This document shows positions 25,152 through 34,226 of a stretch of DNA of 64,000 nucleotides, one piece after another. The notes below the pieces were generated by a model that was not told the origin of the DNA, did no database searches, and worked only from the letters and a program-made list of their open reading frames with translations. How positions within the stretch are numbered: position 1 is the first letter of the stretch; each line of letters opens with the position of its first letter. Origin of the DNA: CAIOYC01 sp964243985 (lineage in GTDB: Bacteria; Pseudomonadota; Alphaproteobacteria; Caulobacterales; Caulobacteraceae); the NCBI GenBank assembly GCA_964243985.1, contig CAXTHJ010000007.1, positions 5,258 to 69,257 on the forward strand. Reading direction: 5' to 3'. Both the position numbers and the translations under genes were made by a program.

Positions 25152-25609
25152 GCGATAACCTCGTCTACAACCTGCTGCGCGGCTTGCATATCCTAGCCGA
25201 CATCGCCTGGATGGCGGGACTGCTCTATCTGCCGCGCCTATTCGCCTATCACACCAAAGCCACGCCAGGGTCCGAGCTGGACGAGACCTTCAAAGTGATG
25301 GAGCGCAAGCTCTACCGCTTCATCATGAATCCGGCCATGATCGCGGCCTGGGTGCTGGGCCTCAGCCTGATCTGGTTTGATGGCAGCCGACGGCTCGGGT
25401 GGGGGTTTCTCCATTCGCCCTGGATGCTCACCAAGCTCTTGGGTGTTGTGTTTCTGACCACCTGGCACCAAGTCTTGGGTCGCGGACTGAAAGCCTTCGC
25501 TGCGGGACGCAATACCCGCTCCGAGACGTTCTGGCGCGCCACCAACGAGCTCCCGTTCCTAGCCGCCATCGTCATGGTCCTCGCCGTCACCACCAAATTT
25601 GGCAGCTGA
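25148..25609 (+). CDS. hemJ: Protoporphyrinogen IX oxidase HemJ (membrane, haem-binding)
   Basis: A 153-residue membrane protein with four hydrophobic helices. GLHILADIAWMAGLLYLPRLF carries the essential His14, and FKVMERKLYRFIMNPAM has the conserved Lys/Arg region. HemJ oxidises protoporphyrinogen IX without oxygen-dependent flavin chemistry, the step between HemE products and HemH. The start is GTG at 25148, overlapping the hemH stop. With hemE and hemH it gives three late steps of haem synthesis in one operon. Confidence 0.94.
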   Translation: MSDNLVYNLLRGLHILADIAWMAGLLYLPRLFAYHTKATPGSELDETFKVMERKLYRFIMNPAMIAAWVLGLSLIWFDGSRRLGWGFLHSPWMLTKLLGVVFLTTWHQVLGRGLKAFAAGRNTRSETFWRATNELPFLAAIVMVLAVTTKFGS

Positions 25610-25795
25610 ACGATCCGCTGCTTAGCTTGACGTCGCGTCCAGCCTGTGGTTCCGCTAACGATGGCTAGGCGCGATTTGTTTGCGCCGACGCTCCCGCCTT
25701 TCCGGTCGCGCTGAGCTCTCGCCGCCGACCAGTTTCGACATCCCCGGGTGCCGACCGCCCAATCCACGGCGCAACCTCCGCGCCGCGCCTTGTTT

Positions 25796-27172
25796 ATGAG
25801 TTCAATTATGTCTGACGACGCCCAAATCGAATCCGAAGTGCTGGACGCGCCCGATGAGCAGTCCGGCGCGGAAGAGCCCTCGCCCGCGACCGCCATTGCC
25901 GCCACCCTGCCCCGCATGTCGCTGCAGGAACTAAAGGAAAAGACTCCTACCGATCTTCTCGCTTTCGCCGAAAGCCTAGAGATCGAAAACGCGAACGCCA
26001 TGCGCAAGCAGGACATGATGTTCGCCATCCTGAAGACCCTGGCCGAAGAGGGCGTGGAGATTTCCGGCTCTGGCACCCTTGAAGCGTTGCAGGACGGCTT
26101 CGGCTTCCTTCGCTCGCCAGAAGCCAACTATCTGCCTGGGCCAGACGACATCTACGTCTCGCCCTCGCAAATCCGCAAGATGGGCCTGAAGACTGGCGAC
26201 ACCATCGAAGGCCCGGTCCGCGCCCCCCGCGAAGGTGAGCGTTACTTCGCCCTCCTGAAGGTCGACACCATCAATTTCGAGAGCCCGGACAATGTCCGCC
26301 ACAAGGTCCACTTTGACAACCTGACGCCGCTCTATCCTGATGAGCGACTGACTATGGAGATCGACGATCCGACCCTTAAGGATCGTTCCGGCCGGGTAAT
26401 CGACATCGTCTCGCCCCTCGGAAAAGGCCAGCGCTGCCTGATCGTCGCCCCGCCGCGGGTGGGTAAGACCATCATGATGCAGAACATCGCCAAGGCCATC
26501 GCGGCAAACCATCCCGAGTGTTACCTGATCGTGCTGCTTGTGGATGAGCGCCCCGAGGAAGTCACCGATATGCAGCGGACTGTGAAGGGCGAGGTGATCT
26601 CTTCCACCTTCGACGAACCCGCCACCCGCCACGTGCAGGTGGCCGAAATGGTGATCGAAAAGGCTAAGCGCTTGGTGGAGCACAAGCGGGACGTGATAAT
26701 CCTTTTGGACAACATCACCCGCCTCGGCCGCGCCTACAACACCACCGTGCCGTCCTCCGGCAAAGTCTTGACTGGGGGCGTGGACGCCAACGCTTTGCAG
26801 CGGCCCAAGCGCTTCTTCGGCGCCGCGCGGAATATCGAGGAGGGCGGATCGTTGACCATCATCTCCACCGCCCTGATCGACACCGGTTCACGGATGGATG
26901 AGGTGATTTTCGAAGAATTCAAGGGCACCGGTAATTCGGAAATCGTGCTGGACCGCAAGGTGGCCGACAAGCGCATCTATCCCGCCATCGACATCCTGAA
27001 ATCCGGCACCCGCAAGGACGAACTCATCACGCCCAAGGACCAGCTGCAGAAAACCCACGTGCTTCGCCGCATCCTGGCGCCAATGGGCGCTCAAGACGGC
27101 ATCGAGTTCCTGCTCGACAAGCTGCGCCAGACCAAGAACAACGCCGATTTCTTCCAGTCGATGAATACCTGA
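25796..27172 (+). CDS. rho: Transcription termination factor Rho
   Basis: A 458-residue hexameric RNA helicase. An acidic N-terminal extension is followed by the Rho N-domain (MSLQELKEKTPTDLLAFAE), the cold-shock-like RNA-binding domain with GFGFLRSPEANYLPGPDDIYVSPSQI, and an ATPase domain with APPRVGKT, LLVDERPEEVTDM and PSSGKVLTGGVD (Q loop). The start is ATG at 25796 or 25808; neither has a clear ribosome site. The 186-base leader upstream may be an autoregulatory Rho target. It is downstream of hemJ in the rightward origin-proximal series. Confidence 0.98.
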   Translation: MSSIMSDDAQIESEVLDAPDEQSGAEEPSPATAIAATLPRMSLQELKEKTPTDLLAFAESLEIENANAMRKQDMMFAILKTLAEEGVEISGSGTLEALQDGFGFLRSPEANYLPGPDDIYVSPSQIRKMGLKTGDTIEGPVRAPREGERYFALLKVDTINFESPDNVRHKVHFDNLTPLYPDERLTMEIDDPTLKDRSGRVIDIVSPLGKGQRCLIVAPPRVGKTIMMQNIAKAIAANHPECYLIVLLVDERPEEVTDMQRTVKGEVISSTFDEPATRHVQVAEMVIEKAKRLVEHKRDVIILLDNITRLGRAYNTTVPSSGKVLTGGVDANALQRPKRFFGAARNIEEGGSLTIISTALIDTGSRMDEVIFEEFKGTGNSEIVLDRKVADKRIYPAIDILKSGTRKDELITPKDQLQKTHVLRRILAPMGAQDGIEFLLDKLRQTKNNADFFQSMNT

Positions 27173-27220
27173 TCGATCATTAGAAGAGCCCGATCGCAGT
27201 GGGCCGTGCATGAGGTCGTC

Positions 27221-27472
27221 ATGAAGGTTAAGATCGAAATCGACTGTTCTGCCGAAGAAGCCCGCAGTTTCCTGGGGCTTCCGGACGTATCCGGGTTGAA
27301 CGACCATCTGGTCGGCGAGATGAAGAATCGCATGGACGCCAATATGGCGCTTCTGCAACCGGACGAACTCCTCAAAACCTGGGGCGCTTTCGGTGGCCAG
27401 GCGCAGGAGCAGTTCCGAAAACTCATGACCGCTGCAACAGACGCCGCGCTGTCAGGGCGTGATCGCGGTTAG
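27221..27472 (+). CDS. DUF6489-like small conserved protein
   Basis: An 83-residue soluble protein starting MKVKIEIDCSAEEARSFLGLPDV at ATG 27221. The frame is open from a GTG at 27206, but the ATG is the likelier start. The sequence looks like the small alphaproteobacterial DUF6489 proteins of unknown function. It lies between rho and mnmE, 2 bases before mnmE, so it is probably co-transcribed with it. No enzymatic motif is visible. Confidence 0.78.
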   Translation: MKVKIEIDCSAEEARSFLGLPDVSGLNDHLVGEMKNRMDANMALLQPDELLKTWGAFGGQAQEQFRKLMTAATDAALSGRDRG

Positions 27473-27474
27473 AT

Positions 27475-28809
27475 ATGCGGGATACCATTTTCGCCTTGGC
27501 CACCGCGCCTGGTCGCGCGGCCGTAGCGATCATGCGGGCGTCGGGACCAGACGCCGGCGTCATCTTGGATCGCCTCTGCAACATACGGCCCGGCCCTCGC
27601 ATCGTCTCCCTTCGTAAAATCACCGGCGAAGGGGGCGATCTCATCGACGAAGCGCTGGTGTTGTGGTTTCCCGCACCCAACAGCTTCACGGGTGAGGACG
27701 TTTTTGAGCTTCAAGTCCACGGCGGCGCAGCGATCATCAACGCCTTGGCTGAAAGCTTGAGCCGACTTGGCGCGCGGCCCGCAGAACCGGGAGAGTTCAC
27801 CCGCAGAGCTTTCGAAGTCGGACGGCTGGAGCTGTCGCAGGCCGAGGCGATTGCGGATCTGGTGGATGCGGAAACGGCGGCGCAGAGACATCAGGCCCTG
27901 GCTCAGCTAGGCGGAGCCTTAGCTCGGCGCGGTGATCGTTGGCGTGACGCCCTCATCGAGACCTTGGCCTTTTTAGGCGCACAAATGGATTTCCCGGATG
28001 AGGACCTTCCGGACGATCTTCTGCAAAGAGCCTTGTTGCCGATCGTGCAGTTAAAAGCGGAAATCGAGGGGGCGTTGGGGGACGCGCGGGGAGAGCGGGT
28101 GCGCGAAGGGTTCAAGATCGCCCTCATTGGTGCGCCCAATGCCGGAAAATCGAGTCTGTTGAACGCACTTCTTGGGCGCGAGGCCGCCATCGTCACAGCG
28201 ATCGCCGGCACCACGCGAGATGTCATCGAGGGCACGATGACTATTCAAGGCTATAAGGTCATCATTGCGGACACGGCTGGGCTTCGCGACACCGTGGACG
28301 AGGTTGAGGCTGAAGGTGTGCGGCGAGCTGTAAGCTTCGCCGAGGAGGCTGATCTTCGTCTTTGGATCGTGGGTCCAAACGATGCCGGCGCGGACGACTC
28401 GCACGCCAGATTGCTAAGGAGCGAAGACATAGTCGTGTTCAGTAAAAGCGACCGGATGGAGTCACCCATCAATTACAGTATCCAATCCCCCAAGCTCGAG
28501 GGACTCAACCATGTGTTTTGCAGCGTGGTTTCAGCAGACGGGCTGATGGAGTTAAGGTCGATCTTAGAAGAAAAAGTGATGTCGGCCCTGTCTGGCGCTG
28601 AATTTCCCGCCTTCACGCGGATGCGGCATAAGGCGCTTTTACAAGAAGCCACCGCGTGTTTGCAAAAGGCGCTTGAGGAGGACGGGGGGCTGGAGTTGGT
28701 GGCTGAGAATGTGCGACATGCGGCTGGAGCGCTCGAGCAGCTTTCCGGCCGGATAAATCCCGAGGACGTTTTGGATCAGGTGTTCGGCTCCTTCTGCATT
28801 GGGAAGTGA
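27475..28809 (+). CDS. mnmE: tRNA modification GTPase MnmE
   Basis: A 444-residue protein that, with MnmG, makes the 5-carboxymethylaminomethyl group on wobble uridine. The N-terminal tetrahydrofolate domain starts MRDTIFALATAPGRAAVAIMR. The G domain has GAPNAGKS at residues 219-226 and DTAGLRDT, and the protein ends in the conserved FCIGK. ATG at 27475. A parS site begins at its stop codon, and mnmG follows after 112 bases. Confidence 0.97.
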   Translation: MRDTIFALATAPGRAAVAIMRASGPDAGVILDRLCNIRPGPRIVSLRKITGEGGDLIDEALVLWFPAPNSFTGEDVFELQVHGGAAIINALAESLSRLGARPAEPGEFTRRAFEVGRLELSQAEAIADLVDAETAAQRHQALAQLGGALARRGDRWRDALIETLAFLGAQMDFPDEDLPDDLLQRALLPIVQLKAEIEGALGDARGERVREGFKIALIGAPNAGKSSLLNALLGREAAIVTAIAGTTRDVIEGTMTIQGYKVIIADTAGLRDTVDEVEAEGVRRAVSFAEEADLRLWIVGPNDAGADDSHARLLRSEDIVVFSKSDRMESPINYSIQSPKLEGLNHVFCSVVSADGLMELRSILEEKVMSALSGAEFPAFTRMRHKALLQEATACLQKALEEDGGLELVAENVRHAAGALEQLSGRINPEDVLDQVFGSFCIGK

Positions 28810-28825
28810 TGTTTCACGTGAAACA
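28810..28825. other. parS: parS centromere site, perfect
   Basis: TGTTTCACGTGAAACA, a perfect 16-base palindrome identical to the consensus ParB-binding site. It begins one base after the mnmE stop. ParB, encoded 3.4 kb to the right, loads here and ParA segregates the origin region. Confidence 0.95.
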
Positions 28826-28844
28826 ATGCGCCGGTTCTCCCGGC

Positions 28845-28860
28845 TGTTTCACGTGGAGCA
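28845..28860. other. Second parS-like site, two mismatches
   Basis: TGTTTCACGTGGAGCA differs from the consensus at positions 12 and 14 in one half site; the other half is perfect. It is centred 35 bases from the perfect site. It is probably a weaker ParB site. Confidence 0.7.
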
Positions 28861-28921
28861 TTGAGATCATTCATCGACGCCGGGTTCCTGACCTACTAGA
28901 CTGGCCATACTGGAATTCGTG

Positions 28922-30784
28922 ATGCGTATTTCCCCAAATTGGGATGTCATTGTTGTCGGGGGAGGCCACGCAGGCTGCGAAGCGGCGACAGCGTCGGCGC
29001 GCCTCGGCGCTCGTACGCTCCTTTTGACGCATAAATTTGAAACCTTGGGCGAATTGTCCTGCAATCCCGCCATTGGCGGCGTTGGGAAGGGTCATCTGGT
29101 TCGCGAAGTGGACGCCCTTGACGGTCTTATCGGTCGTGTGGGCGATGCGGCGGGAATTCAGTATCGCCTGCTTAATCGTTCGAGGGGCCCCGCAGTGAGA
29201 GGGCCAAGGTCACAGATCGACAGGAGACTCTATCGCGAAGCGATGCAGGCTGAACTCAGCCATACACCCAACCTGACGATCCACGCGGCCGCCGTCGAAG
29301 ATTTCATCTTAGCAGGCGATCGCGTGCGCGGCGCTTTAACCGCCGGTGGCGCGCAATTTATTGCAGCCTCGGTTGTTCTGACCACTGGCACCTTTTTGAA
29401 CGGCATGATCCACCGGGGCGACGTTAAAATTCCTGCAGGCCGGGCTAACGACGCGCCGTCTATCGGTTTGGCCGATCGGCTATATGGTCTTGGCCTCAGC
29501 ATCGGCCGCCTTAAAACGGGAACCCCTGCGAGGTTAGATGGCAATTCCATCGACTGGAGCCGCGTTGAACGTCAGGAGGCTGATCAGCACCCGACGACGC
29601 TGTCGTTCCTCACGTCAAAGATCAAGAACGCCCAGGTTTCCTGTGGGGTGACGACGACAAACGTCGACACACACCGGATCATCGCTGAGAAGCTGGCGGA
29701 ATCCGCCGTCTATGGTGGTCATGCAAAGGGTGTGGGACCTCGCTATTGCCCGTCGATCGAGGATAAGGTTGTCCGGTTTTCTGAAAAAACCGGCCATCAG
29801 ATTTTCTTAGAGCCGGAGGGCCTGAACGACAACACTGTCTACCCTAACGGCATCTCGACCTCTGTTTCAGAATCGACGCAAGACGCCTTCCTGAGAACGA
29901 TCGTTGGACTGGAGGCCGTGCGGGTAAAGCGTTATGGCTACGCCATCGAGTACGATTATATTGATCCCCGTGAACTGCACCCGTCGCTTGAGACCAAGCG
30001 GCTGAAGGGACTTTATCTGGCGGGTCAGATCAATGGGACTACCGGCTATGAAGAGGCGGCGGCTCAAGGCTTGGTCGCCGGGCTGAACGCGGCCCGCGCC
30101 GCCGGCGGCGACGATCCGGTAGTCCTTGGCCGTGACCAAGCCTACATTGGCGTATTGATCGATGATCTGGTGACGAGAGGGGTTACCGAGCCCTACCGGA
30201 TGTTCACCAGTCGTGCTGAGTTTAGACTGACGTTGAGAGCGGATAATGCCGATCAGCGGCTAACGCCCCTTGGAGTCGCCCTTGGCCTTATCGCGACGCC
30301 TCGCGAGCGTGCCTTCGGAGACAAGGCGGAAGCCCTCATACAAGCGCGAGCTTTGGCTGACAGCCTGAACCTCAGCACCAAGGAAGCCGCCGCCTTTGGA
30401 CTCCAGTTGAACGACGACGGCCGTCGTCGAACCTTCGGCCAGCTGCTGTCACAGCCAGGCGTCGGATTTGAAAAGCTGACTGAAGTGTGGCCCGAAATTG
30501 CAACCTGGCGGCCGGATGTGCGGGAGCAGTTGGAGATCGACTCCGGATACTCGGGGTATATCGACCGCCAGACAGCCGATGTTGAGGCATTCCGTCGGAA
30601 CGAAGATTTGCGCCTCGATCCCAACCTGGACTATCGCCAGATCGGGGGACTTTCAACCGAGTGCCGCGAAAAGCTGTTGGCGGTGCAGCCTTCGTCTCTT
30701 GGCCAGGCCGCCCGTATTGAAGGGGTTTCGGCTGGCGCCTTGACGGCGCTGCTCGCGCACGTGGGGCGGGCCAAAGCGGCGTGA
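28922..30784 (+). CDS. mnmG: tRNA uridine 5-carboxymethylaminomethyl modification flavoprotein MnmG
   Basis: A 620-residue FAD enzyme that partners MnmE. VIVVGGGHAGCEAATASARLG is the FAD motif, GGVGKGHLVREVDALDG and RSRGPAVRGPRSQIDR are the MnmG signatures, and LYLAGQINGTTGYEEAAAQG binds FAD near the C-terminal domain. The start is ATG at 28922, with a GTG one codon before. It overlaps rsmG by 4 bases. The order mnmE-mnmG-rsmG-parA-parB is conserved near bacterial origins. Confidence 0.97.
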   Translation: MRISPNWDVIVVGGGHAGCEAATASARLGARTLLLTHKFETLGELSCNPAIGGVGKGHLVREVDALDGLIGRVGDAAGIQYRLLNRSRGPAVRGPRSQIDRRLYREAMQAELSHTPNLTIHAAAVEDFILAGDRVRGALTAGGAQFIAASVVLTTGTFLNGMIHRGDVKIPAGRANDAPSIGLADRLYGLGLSIGRLKTGTPARLDGNSIDWSRVERQEADQHPTTLSFLTSKIKNAQVSCGVTTTNVDTHRIIAEKLAESAVYGGHAKGVGPRYCPSIEDKVVRFSEKTGHQIFLEPEGLNDNTVYPNGISTSVSESTQDAFLRTIVGLEAVRVKRYGYAIEYDYIDPRELHPSLETKRLKGLYLAGQINGTTGYEEAAAQGLVAGLNAARAAGGDDPVVLGRDQAYIGVLIDDLVTRGVTEPYRMFTSRAEFRLTLRADNADQRLTPLGVALGLIATPRERAFGDKAEALIQARALADSLNLSTKEAAAFGLQLNDDGRRRTFGQLLSQPGVGFEKLTEVWPEIATWRPDVREQLEIDSGYSGYIDRQTADVEAFRRNEDLRLDPNLDYRQIGGLSTECREKLLAVQPSSLGQAARIEGVSAGALTALLAHVGRAKAA

Positions 30785-31416
30785 TCACAGCTGATCCAAT
30801 CTTTGACGCCGCGGCATTTAAAGCGCTCGCCGGCGCAACCGATGCGCAGATCGCCGACCTCGAGTCATTTCGCGCGCTTTTGGCGGACTGGAATCATCGA
30901 ATGAACCTGGTAGGGCCGTCAGCCATGCCGAACTTCTGGTCACGGCACGTTTGGGATAGCGCGCAGCTCCAATCATTCATGCCGGACGCCAAAATCTGGG
31001 CGGACGTCGGCGCCGGCGCTGGATTCCCGGGTATTGTTTTAGCGATCTTGATGAAGCAAACCGCTGGCTCGACCGTTCACCTGATCGAAAGCATGGCCAA
31101 ACGCTGCCGATTTCTCTCCCATGTGGTCGATCGCCTCGACCTCCCAGCAAAGGTCCACAATAGACGCGCCGAGGAGGTCTCGCTTAGGGGCGTCCAGGTG
31201 GTGACGGCGCGGGCTTGCGCGCCGATGACCCGCCTGTTGGGCTTTTGCTGGCCGCTCTTGAAGGAGGGCGCTTCGGGGCTGTTCCTCAAGGGCCAAAGCC
31301 TAGATACTGAAATGGAAGAGGCCGAAAAGGCCTGGAGATTCAAGGCGACGATTTTCCCCAGCCGCAGCGATGTGTCCGGCTCCATCGTTAAAATCGAAGG
31401 ATTATCCCGTGCCTGA
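30781..31416 (+). CDS. rsmG: 16S rRNA (guanine-527-N7)-methyltransferase RsmG
   Basis: A 211-residue SAM-dependent enzyme. NHRMNLVGPSAMPNFWSRHVWDSAQL is the family N-terminus in pieces, and ADVGAGAGFPGIVLAIL is the SAM loop. The start is GTG at 30781, overlapping mnmG (GTGA). Loss of RsmG gives low-level streptomycin resistance in other bacteria. The last 8 bases overlap the start of parA. Confidence 0.95.
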   Translation: MITADPIFDAAAFKALAGATDAQIADLESFRALLADWNHRMNLVGPSAMPNFWSRHVWDSAQLQSFMPDAKIWADVGAGAGFPGIVLAILMKQTAGSTVHLIESMAKRCRFLSHVVDRLDLPAKVHNRRAEEVSLRGVQVVTARACAPMTRLLGFCWPLLKEGASGLFLKGQSLDTEMEEAEKAWRFKATIFPSRSDVSGSIVKIEGLSRA

Positions 31417-32230
31417 ACCCGCCCGCGCGCCCTTGAGGGTGCTCGCCATCGCCAATCAAAAGGGCGGTGTCGGTAAAACGACCACCGCGATCAATCTAGG
31501 GACGGCGCTGGCGGCGGTGGGAGAGCGCGTCCTTCTGATCGACGCCGACCCCCAGGGCAACGCCTCCACCGGCCTCGGCGTGCCCAAGGCCAGCCGCACG
31601 ACAACGCTTTATGATGTGCTGGTGGGCGGCGAGCCCCTTACAGCGGCGGTGATCGCCACGTCGGTGCCGGGTTTGGACATCATCCCTTCGGACGCCGATC
31701 TGTCGGGCGCGGAAATCGAACTTGGCGGACATCCCCGTCGGTCATACCTGCTGAAGGAGGCGGTCGATGGCCATCGGGGGCCGCAGGGCCGTTACAGCTA
31801 TATTCTGATCGACTGCCCGCCGTCGCTCAACCTCCTCACCGTTAACGCCATGACCGCATCGGACGCTGTGCTGGTGCCGTTGCAGTGCGAATTTTTCGCT
31901 CTAGAGGGGCTAACTCAGCTCATGCGAACCGTCGAACTGGTGCGCAGCAACTTGAACCCGACCCTGGATATTCAGGGGGTGGTGCTGACCATGTACGATC
32001 GGCGCAACAGTTTGTCCGAACAGGTGGCGGCCGATGTTCGGGCGCATTTCGGTGAAAAGGTCTATGACGCGGTTATTCCCCGCAATGTGCGCGTGTCCGA
32101 AGCGCCTTCATTCGGAAAACCGGCGCTTATTTACGATTTAAAATGCGCCGGAAGCCAAGCCTATCTTAAGCTTGCCCGAGAAGTGGTCCGACGGGAAGGC
32201 GCGCGCCGCGCCAAGGTAATGGCGGCGTAG
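31409..32230 (+). CDS. parA: Chromosome partitioning ATPase ParA
   Basis: A 273-residue Walker-type ATPase. The deviant Walker A KGGVGKTT is at residues 18-25, LLIDADPQGNAS follows, and ILIDCPPSLNLLT is Walker B. ParA dimers bind DNA non-specifically and pull the ParB-parS complex to the new pole. The start is GTG at 31409 (MPEPARAPLRVLAIANQKGG), inside the end of rsmG; no ATG fits before the Walker motif. parB starts 9 bases downstream. Confidence 0.97.
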   Translation: MPEPARAPLRVLAIANQKGGVGKTTTAINLGTALAAVGERVLLIDADPQGNASTGLGVPKASRTTTLYDVLVGGEPLTAAVIATSVPGLDIIPSDADLSGAEIELGGHPRRSYLLKEAVDGHRGPQGRYSYILIDCPPSLNLLTVNAMTASDAVLVPLQCEFFALEGLTQLMRTVELVRSNLNPTLDIQGVVLTMYDRRNSLSEQVAADVRAHFGEKVYDAVIPRNVRVSEAPSFGKPALIYDLKCAGSQAYLKLAREVVRREGARRAKVMAA

Positions 32231-32239
32231 GGGGCGATC

Positions 32240-33133
32240 ATGACCGATTCTGCTGGGCGACGAGGGCTGGGCCGAGGACTTTCCGCCCTTCTTGGAGAAA
32301 GCGAAGCCTCCCACGACGGATCGCCGCGCCGAGAGGGCGGAGATAACGGCGTGCGCGAGACCCCCATCGAACTCCTGAGGCGAAACCCTGACCAGCCGCG
32401 CAGAGAGTTTTTAGATATGGAACTGGAGGAGCTGACTCATTCCATAAGGGAGAAGGGGATATTGCAGCCCCTGCTCGTGCGTCCGGCGCCGGGCGCGCCG
32501 GGTGAATATCAGATCGTCGCCGGCGAACGCCGTTGGCGCGCGGCGCAACAGGCCGGTCTCCGAACCTTGCCGGTGGTGGTGCGGGCCGATCTCAACGACC
32601 TCGATGTGTTGGAAATCGGGATTATCGAGAATGTGCAGCGGCAGGATTTAAAGCCGCTTGAGGAGGCGCAGGCCTATAAGGCGCTGATCGAACGGTTCGG
32701 CCGAACTCAAGAAGACATTGCGCGCACCGTCGGCAAGAGCCGCAGCCATATCGCCAACAGCCTGCGCCTCCTCGCTCTGCCCGATGGGGTTCTGTCCGCG
32801 CTTTCGGGCGGCAAGCTCACCCCTGGGCACGCGCGAGCGATCGCCAACGCGCCGGACCCCGAGCGGCTAGCTCGCATGATCGTGCAGAAGGATCTGTCCG
32901 TCAGACAGGCGGAGACCTTGGCGCGGGATGCGCATCGATCCGCTGGACCCCTGGAGACCAAATCCGCGACCTCGCTGAAGGACGCCGATACCCGCGCGCT
33001 AGAACAGGACCTCTCCGAGAGCCTCGGTCTCATGGTGGAAATCACCGATCGATCCGGCCGCGGCGAAATCAGGATCGCCTACAAGACGCTGGAGCAGCTG
33101 GACGCCCTCTGTCAAAAGTTGAGTCGTGCGTAA
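32240..33133 (+). CDS. parB: Chromosome partitioning protein ParB (CTPase, parS-binding)
   Basis: A 297-residue ParB. The N-terminal GRRGLGRGLSALLGE is the ParA-interacting peptide with the stimulatory arginines. The CTPase domain has IELLRRNPDQPRREF, the GERRWRAA box and ENVQRQDLKPLEEA. The helix-turn-helix TQEDIARTVGKSRSHIANSL binds parS, and the C-terminal dimer domain ends KLSRA. It acts as a CTP-dependent sliding clamp. ATG at 32240. A terminator-like hairpin follows at 33205. Confidence 0.97.
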   Translation: MTDSAGRRGLGRGLSALLGESEASHDGSPRREGGDNGVRETPIELLRRNPDQPRREFLDMELEELTHSIREKGILQPLLVRPAPGAPGEYQIVAGERRWRAAQQAGLRTLPVVVRADLNDLDVLEIGIIENVQRQDLKPLEEAQAYKALIERFGRTQEDIARTVGKSRSHIANSLRLLALPDGVLSALSGGKLTPGHARAIANAPDPERLARMIVQKDLSVRQAETLARDAHRSAGPLETKSATSLKDADTRALEQDLSESLGLMVEITDRSGRGEIRIAYKTLEQLDALCQKLSRA

Positions 33134-33204
33134 GGCTCGTCAGAACGGCCTCCTGATCGCCCTCTTGCCTTTTTGTATTCTTGTCGTGTATGAAACGCTC
33201 TCAT

Positions 33205-33230
33205 CGCCCGCCCCTACGGAGGCGGGTTTT
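33205..33230 (+). terminator. Rho-independent terminator after parB (or rpmE attenuator)
   Basis: CCCGCC (33207-33212) pairs with GGCGGG (33221-33226) and TTTT then CCTTTT follows. It lies between the parB stop and rpmE, so it can end the parAB transcript. Confidence 0.7.
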
Positions 33231-33267
33231 CCTTTTCGGCACTTCACTGAAGTCGGCTTATTTTCCG

Positions 33268-33492
33268 ATGAAACAAGAAACGCATCCCGACTATCATTTC
33301 ATCACTGTGGTGATGACCGATGGGACCTCCTATCGCACCCGCTCCACCTATGGGCAGGATGGCGCCACGCTGAATCTAGACATCGATCCCAAGACTCACC
33401 CGGCGTGGACCGGTGGCAACCAGACCTTGCTCGATCGCGGCGGCCGCGTGTCGCGGTTTGCGGCGAAGTACGGCGGCTTTCTCAAGAAATAA
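33268..33492 (+). CDS. rpmE: 50S ribosomal protein L31, zinc-free (C-) form
   Basis: A 74-residue ribosomal protein starting MKQETHPDYHFITVVMTDG at ATG 33268; the frame is open upstream but L31 begins here. It lacks the CxxC zinc ligands of the C+ form, and the tail AAKYGGFLKK is normal. It is flanked by hairpins on both sides and appears to be its own transcription unit. Confidence 0.94.
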   Translation: MKQETHPDYHFITVVMTDGTSYRTRSTYGQDGATLNLDIDPKTHPAWTGGNQTLLDRGGRVSRFAAKYGGFLKK

Positions 33493-33502
33493 CCGTAAGC
33501 GG

Positions 33503-33519
33503 CGAGGGTTCGACCCTCG
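33503..33519. repeat. Perfect hairpin after rpmE
   Basis: CGAGGGT and ACCCTCG pair around a TCG loop (7-base stem). There is no U-tract directly after it, so it is more likely an RNA-stabilising hairpin than a terminator on its own. Confidence 0.5.
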
Positions 33520-33530
33520 TTGCGCTATAA

Positions 33531-33555
33531 GCTCGGGCCTTAGCCGAGCATTTTT
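33531..33555 (+). terminator. Rho-independent terminator of rpmE
   Basis: GCTCGG (33531-33536) pairs with CCGAGC (33544-33549), with a 7-base loop, followed by A and TTTTT. It separates rpmE from the convergent polysaccharide cluster. Confidence 0.78.
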
Positions 33556-34226
33556 CAATAGGCGCTTTGCTGAAAAGCCGCAACGACGGCTGTCTTTGCC
33601 AAAATCCGCAGATCGAGCATGATCGACCAGTGATCAATATAAGAATTGTCCAGCTCTACCCGATCGACCATGCTGTCCAGGGAATGGATTTCGCCTCGTA
33701 AGCCGTTCACTTGCGCCAGTCCCGTTATGCCGGGCTTGGCGCGAAACCTATGCGCATACTGGGGCACAAGGGCGCCGTAATACTGATCGTGCGCCAGGGC
33801 GTGGGGGCGGGGCCCCACTAGGGACATGTCCCCTTTAATCACATTCAGCAGTTGCGGCAGCTCGTCTATGCTCGACCGCCGCAGAAACCGACCAACTCTT
33901 GTGACGCGGTCATCAACACGACCGGCGTGGCGAATGCCTTCGCCATCCTCCATCACGGTCATTGTGCGAAATTTGAACACCCGGATTGCGACGCCGCCCA
34001 GCCCCGTGCGCCGCTGGACAAAAAATACCGGACCCTTGGAATCGGCGATCACGCAAACGGCGACGACGAGGAGCAGGGGAAAGACGAACAGCAGCAAAAG
34101 CGCAGCGACAAGAAGGTCCAGGGCCCGTTTTAAACCACCGGCCGCAAGCTGGGGTGTGGCGCGTTTCATCAGGGGCGCTTCAACATCCAAACTCTCGAAA
34201 GCCGTATCGTGTCCTACGTCCACCAT
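33555..34226 (-). CDS. Undecaprenyl-phosphate phosphoglycosyl transferase (short monotopic type)
   Basis: A 223-residue bacterial sugar transferase. One hydrophobic segment (KRALDLLVAALLLLFVFPLLL) is followed by the catalytic domain with FKFRTMTVM, RVGRFLRRSSIDELPQLLNV and GDMSLVGPRPHA. It moves a sugar-1-phosphate from a UDP-sugar to undecaprenyl phosphate, the first step of repeat-unit assembly, as PssY/PssZ/HfsE do for the Caulobacter holdfast. ATG at 34226 has a GGAG site. It is the last gene of the four-gene leftward cluster, 230 bases after the Wzy-like gene; that gap is AT-rich with no clear feature. Confidence 0.92.
   Translation of the reverse strand: MVDVGHDTAFESLDVEAPLMKRATPQLAAGGLKRALDLLVAALLLLFVFPLLLVVAVCVIADSKGPVFFVQRRTGLGGVAIRVFKFRTMTVMEDGEGIRHAGRVDDRVTRVGRFLRRSSIDELPQLLNVIKGDMSLVGPRPHALAHDQYYGALVPQYAHRFRAKPGITGLAQVNGLRGEIHSLDSMVDRVELDNSYIDHWSIMLDLRILAKTAVVAAFQQSAY

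Noticed and set aside
33126..33267. Short open frames between parB and rpmE
   Set aside because: The stretch contains a terminator hairpin and the rpmE leader; no frame has a ribosome site or recognisable product.
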